Positions 43,401 to 57,399 of a stretch of DNA of 64,000 bases are shown one piece after another. The notes under the pieces were generated by a model. It had not been told where the DNA came from. It was given only the letters and a program-made list of their open reading frames with translations, and did not search any database. The stretch comes from Litoditis marina (Eukaryota; Nematoda; Chromadorea; Rhabditida; Rhabditidae). Each line of letters opens with the position of its first letter. Position 1 is the first letter of the stretch. The position numbers and the translations under genes are program-made. The DNA lies in NCBI GenBank assembly GCA_964036275.1, contig OZ038435.1:13369634-13433633 (forward strand), given 5' to 3'.

Positions 43401-46400
43401 TGATAGAGAACAGGATACGTTGGAATCTCAGTTTCATTCATTTTAGAGAGAAGAAGAAAGTTCCTCCCTTTCTCTACATGGATCTTCTCTCCAACCAGGG
43501 CTCTAACGGTAGGAACTATTACTATTTTCATTTATATGTGATGTTTTGAATAAATGATTCGGTTTTGATAAAAGACAAACCCAACCATTGAAAGTGGGGT
43601 TTGTCGGATGTTCACTTTGTTTTTACTTGTGTGTACGGCTTTTCTGCTGTGTTTTGATCTCGCTACACGCCACTATTTTTATATTTCTAAGCGAAAAGCA
43701 ACGAGATCAAACTACAATACACCATGATAGAGAACAGGATACGTTGGAATCTCAGTTTCATTCATTTTAGAGAGAAGAAGAAAGTTCATACCTTTCTCTA
43801 CATGGATCTTCTCTCCAACCAGGGCTATAACGGTAAGTAGTATTACTATTTTCATTTATATGTGGTGTTTTGAATAAATCATTTGGTTTTGATAAAAGAC
43901 AAACCCAACCATTGAAAGTGGGGTTTGTCGGATGTTCACTTTGTTTTTACTTGTGTGTACGGCTTTTCTGCTGTGTTTTGATCTCGCTACACGCCACTAT
44001 TTTTATATTTCTAAGCGAAAAGCAACGAGATCAAACTACAATACATCATGATAGAGAACATGATACGTTGGAATCTCAGTTTCATTCATTTTAGAGAGAA
44101 GAAGAAAGTTCCTCCCTTTCTCTACATGGATCTTCTCTCCAACCAGGGCTCTAACGGTAGGAACTATTACTATTTTCATTTATATGTGAAGTTTTGAATA
44201 AATGATTTGGTTTTGATAAAAGACAAACCCAACCATTGAAAGTGGGGTTTGTCGGATGTTCACTTTGTTTTTACTTGTGTGTACGGCTTTTCTGCTGTGG
44301 TTTTGATCTCGCTACACGCCACTATTTTTATATTTCTAAGCGAAAAGCAACGAGATCAAACTACAAATACAGTATAATAGAGAACATGATACGTTGGAAT
44401 CTCAGTTTCATTCATTTTAGAGAGAAGAAGAAAGTTCCTCCCTTTCTCTACATGGATCTTCTCTCCAACCAGGGCTCTAACGGTAGGAACTATTACTATT
44501 TTCATTTATATGTGATGTTTTGAATAAATGATTTGGTTTTGATAAAAGACAAACCCAACCATTGAAAGTGGGGTTTGTCGGATGTTCACTTTGTTTTTAC
44601 TTGTGTGTACGGCTTTTCTGCTGTGGTTTTGATCTCGCTACACGCCACTATTTTTATATTTCTAAGCGAAAAGCAACGAGATCAAACTACAAATACAGTA
44701 TAATAGAGAACATGATACGTTGGAATCTCAGTTTCATTCATTTTAGAGAGAAGAAGAAAGTTCCTCCCTTTCTCTACATGGATCTTCTCTCCAACCAGGG
44801 CTCTAACGGTAGGAACTATTACTATTTTCATTTATATGTGATGTTTTGAATAAATGATTTGGTTTTGATAAAAGACAAACCCAACCATTGAAAGTGGGGT
44901 TTGTCGGATGTTCACTTTGTTTTTACTTGTGTGTACGGCTTTTCTGCTGTGTGTTGATCTCGCTACACGCCACTATTTTTATATTTCTAAGCGAAAAGCA
45001 ACGAGATCAAACTACAAATACAGTATGATAGAGAACATGATACGTTGGAATCTCAGTTTCATTCATTTTAGAGAGAAGAAGAAAGTTCACCATTTCTCTA
45101 CATGGATCTTCTCTCCAACCAGGGCTCTAACGGTAGGAACTATTACTATTTTCATTTATATGTGATGTTTTGAATAAATGATTTGGTTTTGATAAAAGAC
45201 AAACCCAACCATTGAAAGTGGGGTTTGTCGGATGTTCACTTTGTTTTTACTTGTGTGTACGGCTTTTCTGCTGTGCTTTGATCTCGCTACACGCCACTAT
45301 TTTTATATTTCTAAGCGAAAAGCAACGAGATCAAACTAAAATACACCATGATAGAGAACAGGATACGTTGGAATCTCAGTTTCATTCATTTTAGAGAGAA
45401 GAAGAAAGTTCATACCTTTCTCTACATGGATCTTCTCTCCAACCAGGGCTATAACGGTAAGTAGTATTACTATTTTCATTTATATGTGGTGTTTTGAATA
45501 AATCATTTGGTTTTGATAAAAGACAAACCCAACCATTGAAAGTGGGGTTTGTCGGATGTTCACTTTGTTTTTACTTGTGTGTACGGCTTTTCTGCTGTGC
45601 TTTGATCTCGCTACACGCCACTATTTTTATATTTCTAAGCGAAAAGCAACGAGATCAAACTACAATACACCATGATAGAGAACATGATACGTTGGAATCT
45701 CAGTTTCATTCATTTTAGAGAGAAGAAGAAAGTTCATTCTATTCTCTACATGGATCTCCTCTCCAACCAGGGCTCTAACGGTAAGTAGTATTAATATTTT
45801 CATTTATATGTGATGTTTTGAATAAATGATTTGGTTTTGATAAAAGACAAACCCAACCATTGAAAGTGGGGTTTGTCGGATGTTCACTTTGTTTTTACTC
45901 GTGTGTACGGCTTTTCTGCTGTGTTTTGATCTCGCTACACGCCACAATTTTTATATTTCTAAGCGAAAAGCAACGAGATCAAACTACAATACACCATGAT
46001 AGAGAATATGATACGTTGGAATCTCAGTTTCATTCATTTTAGAGAGAAGAAGAAAGTTCATTCTATTCTCTACATGGATCTCCTCTCCAACCAGGGCTCT
46101 AACGGTAAGTAGTATTAATATTTTCATTTATATGTGATGTTTTGAATAAATTATTTGGTTCTGCTAAAAGACAAACCCAACCATTGAAAGTGGGGTTTGT
46201 CGGATGTTCACTTTGTTTTTACTTGTGTGTACGGCTTTTCTACTGTGTTTTGATCTCGCTACACGCCACTATTTTTTATATTTCTAAGCGAAAAGCAACG
46301 AGATCAAACTACAATACACCATGATAGAGAACATGATACGTTGGAATCTCAGTTTCATTCATTTTAGAGAGAAGAAGAAAGTTCATTCTATTCTCTACAT

Positions 46401-47890
46401 GGATCTCCTCTCCAACCAGGGCTCTAACGGTAAGTAGTATTAATATTTTCATTTATATGTGATGTTTTGAATAAATGATTTGGTTTTGATAAAAGACAAA
46501 CCCAACCATTGAAAGTGGGGTTTGTCGGATGTTCACTTTGTTTTTACTTGTGTGTACGGCTTTTCTGCTGTGTTTTGATCTCGCTACACGCCACAATTTT
46601 TATATTTCTAAGCGAAAAGCAACGAGATCAAACTACAATACACCATGATAGAGAACAGGATACGTTGGAATCTCAGTTTCATTCATTTTAGAGAGAAGAA
46701 GAAAGTTCATTCTATTCTCTACATGGATCTCCTCTCCAACCAGGGCTCTAACGGTAAGTAGTATTAATATTTTCATTTATATGTGATGTTTTGAATAAAT
46801 GATTCGGTTTTGATAAAAGACAAACCCAACCATTGAAAGTGGGGTTTGTCGGATGTTCACTTTGTTTTTACTTGGGTGTGTACGGCTTTTCTGCTGTGTT
46901 TTGATCTCGCTACACGCCACAATTTTTATATTTCTAAGCGAAAAGCAACGAGATCAAACTACAATACACCATGATAGAGAACATGATACGTTGGAATCTC
47001 AGTTTCATTCATTTTAGAGAGAAGAAGAAAGTTCATTCTATTCTCTACATGGATCTCCTCTCCAACCAGGGCTCTAACGGTAAGAACTATTACTATTTTC
47101 ATTTATATGTGATGTTTTGAATAAATGATTTGGTTTTGATAAAAGACAAACCCAACCATTGAAAGTGGGGTTTGTCGGATGTTCACTTTGTTTTTACTTG
47201 TGTATACGGCTTTTCTGCTGTGTGTTGATCTCGCTTTTCTGCTGTGGTTTTGATCTCGCTCAAACTACAATACACCATGATAGAGAACATGATACGTTGG
47301 AATCTCAGTTTCATTCATTTTAGAGAGAAGAAGAAAGTTCCTCCCTTTCTCAACATGGATCTTCTCTCCAACCAGGGCTCTAACGGTAAGTAGTATTACT
47401 TTTTTCATTTATATGTGTTTTTTTGATTAAATGATTTGGTTTTGATAAAAGACAAACCCAACCATTGAAAGTGGGGTTTGTCGGATGTTCACTTTGTTTT
47501 TACTTGTGTGTACAGCTTTTCTGCTGTGCTTTGATCTCGCTACACGCCACTATTTTTATATTTCTAAGCGAAAAGCAACGAGATCAAACTACAATACACC
47601 ATGATAGAGAACATGATACGTTGGAATCTCAGTTTCATTCATTTTAGAGAGAAGAAGAAAGATCATCCATCTCTCTACATGGATCTTCTCTCCAACCAGG
47701 GCTCTAACGGTAAGTAGTATTAATATTTTCATTTATATGTGATGTTTTGAATAAATGATTTGGTTTTGATGAAAGACAAACCCAACCATTGAAAGTGGGG
47801 TTGGTCGGATGTTCACTTTGTTTTTACTTGTGTGTACGGCTTTTCTGCTGTGCTTTGATCTCGCTACACGCCACAATTTTTGTATTTTTG
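34416..47890 (+). repeat. ~325-bp tandem array, about 42 units, each with a splice-flanked 62-nt segment
   Basis: GGATGTTCACTTTG recurs every 324-326 bp from 34507 to 47807. Each unit contains, in order: TTTGTCGGATGTTCAC; an inverted repeat TTTGATCTCG ... CGAGATCAAA around about 40 nt ending AAGCGAAAAGCAA; a CATTTTAG acceptor; a 62-nt segment (first copy 34673-34734) reading GAGAAGAAG...TACATGGATCT...AACCAGGGCTCTAACG; a GTAAGT/GTAAGA/GTAGGA donor; AATAAATGATT; and a GACAAACCC ... GGGTTTGTC stem. Copies are highly similar. The unit near 47221 is rearranged and the last one decays after about 47880. Confidence 0.95.
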
Positions 47891-48185
47891 AGCGAAAAGC
47901 AAAACACAACGGGACTGGGCAAAATGCGCGCTCTTGGCTTGCTGCCAGTAGATAGCATACTTGAGTGAAAGTTCTGCGTAAGCAGAAACGAAACGGATTT
48001 CTCGTAATAACGAACATTTGCAACTATAACGGGAAATGTGTGAGCTGCCGGGAGTTTCACAGTCATACTCGATACCTAGTATTTCACTAAATTCAGATGT
48101 TTACAGTTTTCTCAACGGTTTTAAATTTTTATAATGTTCCTTTCGTACTAAATATCTTAATGATGAACATTTATCAAGAGAATCA
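47890..48185. other. Unique spacer, nothing recognised
   Basis: The last array unit breaks down after GAGCGAAAAGCAAAACACAA. The following about 300 bp match no other part of the window and have no convincing frame. Confidence 0.5.
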
Positions 48186-48187
48186 AG

Positions 48188-48252
48188 GCTCTTCGCTCTT
48201 CGCGTAGCTCTTCGCTCTTCGCTCTTCGCTCTTCGCGTAGCTCTTCGCGTAG
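48188..48252 (+). repeat. GCTCTTC / GCGTA microsatellite
   Basis: Repeated GCTCTTC units interspersed with GCGTA. One element (GTAGCTCTTCGCG) is copied at 48788 as the start of the downstream duplication. Confidence 0.85.
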
Positions 48253-48931
48253 TGCTTATATTATGAATTATGTGTTTTTAAGAGTAGTTAAGAGAATCAA
48301 AGAGCAATACGCTGTACAACACTTACTCAACAAGACATTTGTGTTGTATCTAATATTCATAGTTAATAGTCAACTTTTTGCAGGCAGTTTCCAACATCGT
48401 CAAGTTATAGAGAAATCAACTCCGAAAAGAACTTCTCTCCAAGTCAACCGTGATGTGTTTATTTGGGTATTTGTTTGTTTTGTTTTTGTTGTTCCCTCTG
48501 ACCCATCCCATGCCTCCGAAGAAGAAGCATGGGTAGTGGAGGGAAATTGTTCTTCTGTGTTTTGTTCTTGGTTGGGCTGGCACTATGGCCCAGGTTGTTA
48601 TGTTTGTTACGCGTTTTGGGCTTCACGCCACACAGATATGGTTTTTGGTCAGTAATAGAGCCCTGATTCTAAAAAAGGTCGATAACCGAAGGCACCCATT
48701 CATAAGCCCTTCTAGACCTTCCACCCTTTTTGGTTATATATTCGCGGTTATATATTAGTATTTTCTATTCAACCTGAACATATAATCGTAGCTCTTCGCG
48801 TCGTGCTTATATTATGTGTTTTTAAGAGTAGTTAAGAGAATCAAAGTGCAATACGCTGAACAACAATTACTCAACAAGACATTTGCGTTGTATCTAATAT
48901 TAATAGTTAATAGTCAACTTTTTGCAGGCAG
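48237..48931 (+). repeat. ~145-bp direct duplication flanking a 400-bp segment
   Basis: Copy 1 at 48237-48387 and copy 2 at 48788-48931 share GTGCTTATATTATG, TTTTTAAGAGTAGTTAAGAG, CAACAAGACATTTG and CAACTTTTTGCAGGCAG. Copy 1 has an extra 8 bp. The right copy abuts the 169-bp satellite. Confidence 0.85.
48263..48655 (+). CDS. Single-exon open frame of 130 codons, doubtful
   Basis: It begins inside the 145-bp duplication and continues through the enclosed segment with Trp/Cys/aromatic-rich sequence near the end (SWLGWHYGPGCYVCYAFWAS). A TTTTTGCAG acceptor at about 48382 splits it, so the part after 48384 may be an exon by itself. The DNA is T-rich, which can give hydrophobic chance frames. No family recognised. 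Confidence 0.2.
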   Translation: MNYVFLRVVKRIKEQYAVQHLLNKTFVLYLIFIVNSQLFAGSFQHRQVIEKSTPKRTSLQVNRDVFIWVFVCFVFVVPSDPSHASEEEAWVVEGNCSSVFCSWLGWHYGPGCYVCYAFWASRHTDMVFGQ

Positions 48932-50119
48932 ACGATTTTATGACGATTTTTGACGATTTTTTGTCCTACGTGAGAATTAGTGTCCAAACTCGATATTTTT
49001 GAATTCCCCATATTTGTAGTGACTCAAAAATGTTTATCTCATTTGCATAAGTTGAAACACTTCCGAAATAATCGAGTGGTGTTGCTAACCAAAAACACAG
49101 CCAAATTGACGTAAAACGAGTTATGATTTTTGCCCTACGTGCGAATTAGTGTCCAAACTCGACATTTTTGAATTCCTCGTATTTGTAGAGACTCAAAAAT
49201 GTTTATCTTTTTTACATAAGTTGAAACAGCTCCGAAATAATCGAGTGGCGTTGCTAACCAAAAACACAGCCAAATCCAAATTGACGTGAATCGAGTTACG
49301 ATTTTTGTCCTACGTGAGAATTAGTGTCCAAACTCGACATTTTTGAATTCCTCGTATTTGTAGAGACTCAAAAATGTTTATCTTATTTGCATAAGTTAAA
49401 ACAGCACCGAAATAATCGAGTGGTGTTGCTAACCAAAAACACAGCCAAATGGACGTGAATCGAGTTACGGTTTTCGCTTTACGTGAGAATGAGTGTTCAA
49501 ACTGGATATTTCTGAACTCCCCATACTTGTAGAGACTCAGAAATGTTTATCTTATTTGCGTAAGTTAAAACAGCACCGAAATAATCGAGTGGTGTTGCTA
49601 ACCAAAAACACAGCCAAATGGACGTGAATCGAGTTACGGTTTTCGCTTTACGTGAGAATGAGTGTTCAAACTGGATATTTCTGAACTCCCCATACTTGTA
49701 GAGACTCAGAAATGTTTATCTTATTTGCGTAAGTTGAAACAGCTCCGAAATAATCGAGTGGCGTTGCTAACCAGAAACACAGCCAAAATGACGTGAAACG
49801 AGTTACGATTTTTGCCCTACGTGCGAATTAGTGCTCACACTCAATATTTTCGATCTCCTCTCATTTGTAGAAACTCAAAAATGTTTATCTTTTTTGTATA
49901 AGTTGAAACACTTCCGAAATAATCGAGTGGTGTTGCTAACCAAAAACACAGCCAAATTGACGTAAAACGAGTTATGATTTTTGCCCTACGTGCGAATTAG
50001 TGTCCAAACTCGACATTTTTGAATTCCTCGTATTTGTAGAGACTCAAAAATGTTTATCTTTTTTACATAAGTTGAAACAGCTCCGAAATAATCGAGTGGC
50101 GTTTCTAACCAAAAACACA

Positions 50120-53100
50120 GCCAAATCCAAATTGACGTGAATCGAGTTACGATTTTTGTCCTACGTGAGAATTAGTGTCCAAACTCGACATTTTTGAATT
50201 CCTCGTATTTGTAGAGACTCAAAAATGTTTATCTTATTTGCATAAGTTAAAACAGCACCGAAATAATCGAGTGGTGTTGCTAACCAAAAACACAGCCAAA
50301 TGGACGTGAATCGAGTTACGGTTTTCGCTTTACGTGAGAATGAGTGTTCAAACTGGATATTTCTGAACTCCCCATACTTGTAGAGACTCAGAAATGTTTA
50401 TCTTATTTGCGTAAGTTGAAACAGCTCCGAAATAATCGAGTGGCGTTGCTAACCAGAAACACAGCCAAAATGACGTGAAACGAGTTACGATTTTTGCCCT
50501 ACGTGAGAATTAGTGTCCAAACTCGATATTTTTGAACTCCCCATATTCGAAGAAACTCAAAAATGTTTATCTTATTTGCATAACTTGAAACAGCTCCGAA
50601 ATAATCGAGTGGTGTCGCTAACCAAAAACACAGCCAAATTGACGTGAAACGAGTTATGATTTTTGCCCTACGTGCGAATTAGTGTCCAAACTCGATATTT
50701 TTGAACTCCCCATATTTGTAGAGACTCAAAAGTGTTTATCTCATTTGCATAAGTAGAAACAGCTCCAAAATAATCGAGTGGCGTTGCTAACCAAAAACAC
50801 AGCCAAATTGACGTGAATCGAGTTACGATTTTTGTCCTACGTGAGAATTAGTGTCCAAACAATATATTTCCGAACTCCCCATACTTGTAGAGACTCGAAA
50901 ATGTTTATCTTATTTGAATAAATTGAAACAGCTCCGAAATAATCGAGTGGTGTTGCTAACCAAAAACACAGCCAAATGGACGTGAATCGAGTTACGGTTT
51001 TCGCTTTACGTGAGAATGAGTGTTCAAACTTGATATTTCTGAACTCCCCATACTTGTAGAGACTCAAAAATGTTTATCTTATTTGCATAAGTTAAAACAG
51101 CACCGAAATAATCGAGTGGTGTTGCTAACCAAAAACACAGCCAAATTGACGTGAATCGAGTTACGGTTTTCGCTTTACGTGAGAATGAGTGTTCAAACTG
51201 GATATTTCTGAACTCCCCATACTTGTAGAGACTCAGAAATGTTTATCTTATTTGCATAAGTTGAAACAGCTCCGAAATAATCGAGTGGCGTTGCTAACCA
51301 GAAACACAGCCAAAATGACGTGAAACGAGTTACGATTTTTGCCCTACGTGAGAATTAGTGTTCAAACTGGATATTTTTGAACTCCCCATATTTGTAGAGA
51401 CTCAAAAATGTTTATCTCATTTGCATAAGTAGAAACAGCTCCAAAATAATCGAGTGGCGTTGCTAACCAAAAACACAGCCAAATTGACGTGAATCGAGTT
51501 ACGATTTTTGTCCTACGTGAGAATTAGTGGCCAAACTCGACATTTTTGAATTCCTCGTATTTGTAGAGACTCAAAAATGTTTATCTTATTTGCATAAGTT
51601 AAAACAGCACCGAAATAATCGAGTGGTGTTGCTAACCAAAAACACAGCCAAATGGACGTGAATCGAGTTACGGTTTTCGCTTTACGTGAGAATGAGTGTT
51701 CAAACTTGATATTTCTGAACTCCCCATACTTGTAGAGACTCAAAAATGTTTATCTTATTTGCATAAGTTAAAACAGCACCGAAATAATCGAGTGGTGTTG
51801 CTAACCAAAAACACAGCCAAATTGACGTGAATCGAGTTACGGTTTTCGCTTTACGTGAGAATGAGTGTTCAAACTTGATATTTCTGAACTCCCCATATTC
51901 GAAGAAACTCAAAAATGTTTATCTTATTTGCATAACTTGAAACAGCTCCGAAATAATCGAGTGGTGTCGCTAACCAAAAACACAGCCAAATTGACGTGAA
52001 ACGAGTTATGATTTTTGCCCTACGTGCGAATTAGTGTCCAAACTCGATATTTTTGAACTCCCCATATTTGTAGAGACTCAAAAGTGTTTATCTCATTTGC
52101 ATAAGTAGAAACAGCTCCAAAATAATCGAGTGGCGTTGCTAACCAAAAACACAGCCAAATTGACGTGAATCGAGTTACGATTTTTGTCCTACGTGAGAAT
52201 TAGTGTCCAAACAATATATTTCCGAACTCCCCATACTTGTAGAGACTCGAAAATGTTTATCTTATTTGAATAAATTGAAACAGCTCCGAAATAATCGAGT
52301 GGTGTTGCTAACCAAAAACACAGCCAAATGGACGTGAATCGAGTTACGGTTTTCGCTTTACGTGAGAATGAGTGTTCAAACTTGATATTTCTGAACTCCC
52401 CATACTTGTAGAGACTCAAAAATGTTTATCTTATTTGCATAAGTTAAAACAGCACCGAAATAATCGAGTGGTGTTGCTAACCAAAAACACAGCCAAATTG
52501 ACGTGAATCGAGTTACGGTTTTCGCTTTACGTGAGAATGAGTGTTCAAACTGGATATTTCTGAACTCCCCATACTTGTAGAGACTCAGAAATGTTTATCT
52601 TATTTGCATAAGTTGAAACAGCTCCGAAATAATCGAGTGGCGTTGCTAACCAGAAACACAGCCAAAATGACGTGAAACGAGTTACGATTTTTGCCCTACG
52701 TGAGAATTAGTGTTCAAACTGGATATTTTTGAACTCCCCATATTTGTAGAGACTCAAAAATGTTTATCTCATTTGCATAAGTAGAAACAGCTCCAAAATA
52801 ATCGAGTGGCGTTGCTAACCAAAAACACAGCCAAATTGACGTGAATCGAGTTACGATTTTTGTCCTACGTGAGAATTAGTGTCCAAACTCGACATTTTTG
52901 AATTCCTCGTATTTGTAGAGACTCAAAAATGTTCATCTTATTTGCATAAGTTAAAACAGCACCGAAATAATCGAGTGGTGTTGCTAACCAAAAACACAGC
53001 CAAATGGACGTGAATCGAGTTACGGTTTTCGCTTTACGTGAGAATGAGTGTTCAAACTTGATATTTCTGAACTCCCCATACTTGTAGAGACTCAAAAATG

Positions 53101-53400
53101 TTTATCTTATTTGCATAAGTTAAAACAGCACCGAAATAATCGAGTGGTGTTGCTAACCAAAAACACAGCCAAATTGACGTGAATCGAGTTACGGTTTTCG
53201 CTTTACGTGAGAATGAGTGTTCAAACTGGATATTTCTGAACTCCCCATACTTGTAGAGACTCAGAAATGTTTATCTTATTTGCATAAGTTGAAACAGCTC
53301 CGAAATAATCGAGTGGCGTTGCTAACCAGAAACACAGCCAAAATGACGTGAAACGAGTTACGATTTTTGCCCTACGTGAGAATTAGTGTCCAAACTCGAT
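50120..53400. repeat. 8-unit higher-order repeat (1,352 bp) in the 169-bp satellite
   Basis: Diagnostic variants recur at exactly 1,352 bp (8 x 169): AATATATTTC at 50861 and 52213, GAAGAAACTC at 50549 and 51901, and TTCAAACTGGATATTTTTG at 51361 and 52713. About 2.4 copies are present; the register then changes (the next GAAGAAACT is 1,521 bp on). Confidence 0.85.
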
Positions 53401-56400
53401 ATTTTTGAACTCCCCATATTCGAAGAAACTCAAAAATGTTTATCTTATTTGCATAACTTGAAACATCTCCGAAATAATCGAGTGGTGTCGCTAACCAAAA
53501 ACACAGCCAAAATGACGTGCAACGAGTTACGATTTTTGCCCTACGTGAGAATTAGTGTCCAAACTCGATATTTTTGAACTCCCCATATTCGAAGAAACTC
53601 AAAAATGTTTATATTATTTGGATAAGTTAAAACAGCTCCGAAATAATCGAGTGGTGTCGCTAACCAAAAACACAGCCAAATTGACGTGAAACGAGTTATG
53701 ATTTTTGCCCTACGTGCGAATTAGTGTCCAAACTCGATATTTTTGAACTCCCCATATTTGTAGAGACTCAAAATGTTTATCTCATTTGCATAAGTAGAAA
53801 CAGCTCCAAAATAATCGAGTGGCGTTGCTAACCAAAAACACAGCCAAATGGACGTGAATCGAGTTACGGTTTTCGCTTTACGTGAGAATGAGTGTTCAAA
53901 CTTGATATTTCTGAACTCCCCATACTTGTAGAGACTCAGAAATGTTTATCTTATTTGCATAACTTGAAACATCTCCGAAATAATCGAGTGGTGTCGCTAA
54001 CCAAAAACACAGCCAAATTGACGTCAAACGAGTTATGATTTTTGCCCTACGTGCGAATTAGTGTTCAAACTCGATATTTTGAACTCCCCATATTTGTAGA
54101 GACTCAAAAATGTTTATCTTATTTGCATAAGTTGAAACAGCTCCAAAATAATCGAGTGGTGTCGCTAACCAAAAACACAGCCAAATTGACGTGAAACGAG
54201 TTATGATTTTTGCCCTACATGCGAATTAGTGTTCAAACTCGATATTTTTGAACTCCCCATATTCGAAGAAACTCAAAAATGTTTATCTTATTTGCATAAC
54301 TTGAAACATCTCCGAAATAATCGAGTGGTGTCGCTAACCAAAAACACAGCCAAAATGACGTGAAACGAGTTACGATTTTTGCCCTACGTGAGAATTAGTG
54401 TCCAAAATCGATATTTTTGAACTCCCCATATTCGAAGAAACTCAAAAATGTTTATATTATTTGGATAAGTTAAAACAGCTCCGAAATAATCGAGTGGTGT
54501 CGCTAACCAAAAACACAGCCAAATTGACGTGAAACGAGTTATGATTTTTGCCCTACGTGCGAATTAGTGTCCAAACTCGATATTTTTGAACTCCCCATAT
54601 TTGTAGAGACTCAAAAATGTTTATCTCATTTGCATAAGTAGAAACAGCTCCAAAATAATCGAGTGGCGTTGCTAACCAAAAACACAGCCAAATTGACGTG
54701 AATCGAGTTACGATTTTTGTCCTACGTGAGAATTAGTGTCCAAACTCGACATTTTTGAATTCCTCGTATTTGTAGAGACTCAAAAATGTTTATCTTATTT
54801 GCATAAGTTAAAACAGCACCGAAATAATCGAGTGGTGTTGCTAACCAAAAACACAGCCAAATGGACGTGAATCGAGTTACGGCTTTCGCTTTACGTGAGA
54901 ATGAGTGTTCAAACTTGATATTTCTGAACTCCCCATACTTGTAGAGACTCAAAAATGTTTATCTTATTTGCATAAGTTAAAACAGCACCGAAATAATCGA
55001 GTGGTGTTGCTAACCAAAAACACAGCCAAATGGACGTGAATCGAGTTACGGTTTTCGCTTTACGTGAGAATTAGTGTTCAAACTCGATATTTTTGAACTC
55101 CCCATATGTGTAGAGACTCAAAAATGTTTATCTCATTTGCATAAGTTGAAACAGCTCCGAAATAATCGAGTGGCGTTGCTAACCAAAAACACAGCCAAAT
55201 TGACGTGAAACGAGTTATGATTTTTGTCCTACGTGAGAATTAGTGTCCAAACTCGATATTTTTGAATTCCTCGTATTTGTAGATACTCAAAAATGTTTAT
55301 CTCATTTGCATAAGTAGAAACAGCTCCGAAATAATCGAGTGGTGTTGCTAACCAAAAACACAGCCAAATTGACGTGAAACGAGTTATGATTTTTGTCCTA
55401 CGTGAGAATTAGTGTCCAAACTCGATATTTTTGAATTCCTCGTATTTGTAGATACTCAAAAATGTTTATCTCATTTGCATAAGTAGAAACAGCTCCAAAA
55501 TAATCGAGTGGCGTTGCTAACCAAAAACACAGCCAAATTGACGTGAATCGAGTTATGATTTTTGCCCTACATGCGAATTAGTGTTCAAACTCGATATTTT
55601 GAACTCCCCATATTTGTAGAGACTCAAAAATGTTTATCTTATTTGCATAAGTTGAAACAGCTCCGAAATAATCGAGTGGTGTCGCTAACCAAAAACACAG
55701 CCAAATTGACGTGAAACGAGTTATGATTTTTGCCCTACGTGCGAATTAGTGTTCAAACTCGATATTTTTGAACTCCCCATATGTGTAGAGACTCAAAAAT
55801 GTTTATCTCATTTGCATAAGTTAAAACAGCTTCGAAATAATCGAGTGGTGTTGCTAACCAAAAACACAGCCAAATTGACGTGAAACGAGTTATGATTTTT
55901 GTCCTACGTGAGAATTAGTGTCCAAACTCGATATTTTTGAATTCCTCGTATCTGTAGATACTCAAAAATGTTTATCTAATTTGCATAAGTAGAAACAGCT
56001 CCAAAATAATCGAGTGGCGTTGCTAACCAAAAACACAGCCAAATTGACGTGAATCGAGTTACGGTTTTCGCTTTACGTGAGAATGAGGGTTCAAACTGGA
56101 TATTTCTGAACTCCCCATACTTGTAGAGACTCAAAAATGTTTATCTTATTTGCATAAGTTGAAACAGCTCCGAAATAATCGAGTGGTGTCGCTAACCAAA
56201 AACACAGCCAAATTGACGTGAAACGAGTTATGATTTTTGCCCTACATGCGAATTAGTGTTCAAACTCGATATTTTTGAACTCCCCATATTTGTAGAGACT
56301 CAAAAATGTTTATCTTATTTGCATAAGTTGAAACAGCTCCGAAATAATCGAGTGGTGTCGCTAACCAAAAACACAGCCAAATTGACGTGAAACGAGTTAT

Positions 56401-57399
56401 GATTTTTGCCCTACGTTCGAATTAGTGTTCAAACTCGATATTTTTGAACTCCCCATATGTGTAGAGACTCAAAAATGTTTATCTTATTTGCATAAGTTGA
56501 AACAGCTCCGAAATAATCGAGTGGTGTCGCTAACCAAAAACACAGCCAAATTGACGTGAAACGAGTTATGATTTTTGTCCTACGTGAGAATTAGTGTCCA
56601 AACTCGATATTTTTGAATTCCTCGTATTTGTAGAGACTCAAAAATGTTTATCTTATTTGCATAAGTTAAAACAGCACCGAAATACTTGAGTGGTCTTGCT
56701 AACCAAAAACACAGCCAAATTGACGTGAATCGAGTTACAATTTTCGCTTTACGTGAGAATGAGTGTTCAAACTGGATATTTCTGAACTCCTCATACTTGT
56801 AGAGACTCAATTTTTTTTTATCTTATTTGGATAAGTTAAAACAGCTCCGAAATAATCGAGTGGTGTTGCTAACCAAAAACACAGCCAAATTGACGTGAAA
56901 CGAGTTATGATTTTTGCCCTACGTGCGAATTAGTGTTCAAACTCGATATTTTTGAACTCCCCATATGTGTAGAGACTCAAAAATGTTTATCTCATTTGCA
57001 TAAGTTAAAACAGCTTCGAAATAATCGAGTGGTGTTGCTAACCAAAAACACAGCCAAATTGACGTGAAACGAGTTATGATTTTTGCCCTACGTGCGAATT
57101 AGTGTTCAAACTCGATATTTTTGAACTCCCCATATTTGTAGAGACTCAAAAATGTTTATCTTATTTGCATAAGTTGAAACAGCTCCGAAATAATCGAGTG
57201 GTGTCGCTAACCAAAAACACAGCCAAATTGACGTGAAACGAGTTATGATTTTTGCCCTACGTGCGAATTAGTGTTCAAACTCGATATTTTTGAACTCCCC
57301 ATATGTGTAGAGACTCAAAAATGTTTATCTCATTTGCATAAATTAAAACAGCTTCGAAATAATCGAGTGGTGTTGCTAACCAAAAACACAGCCAAATTG

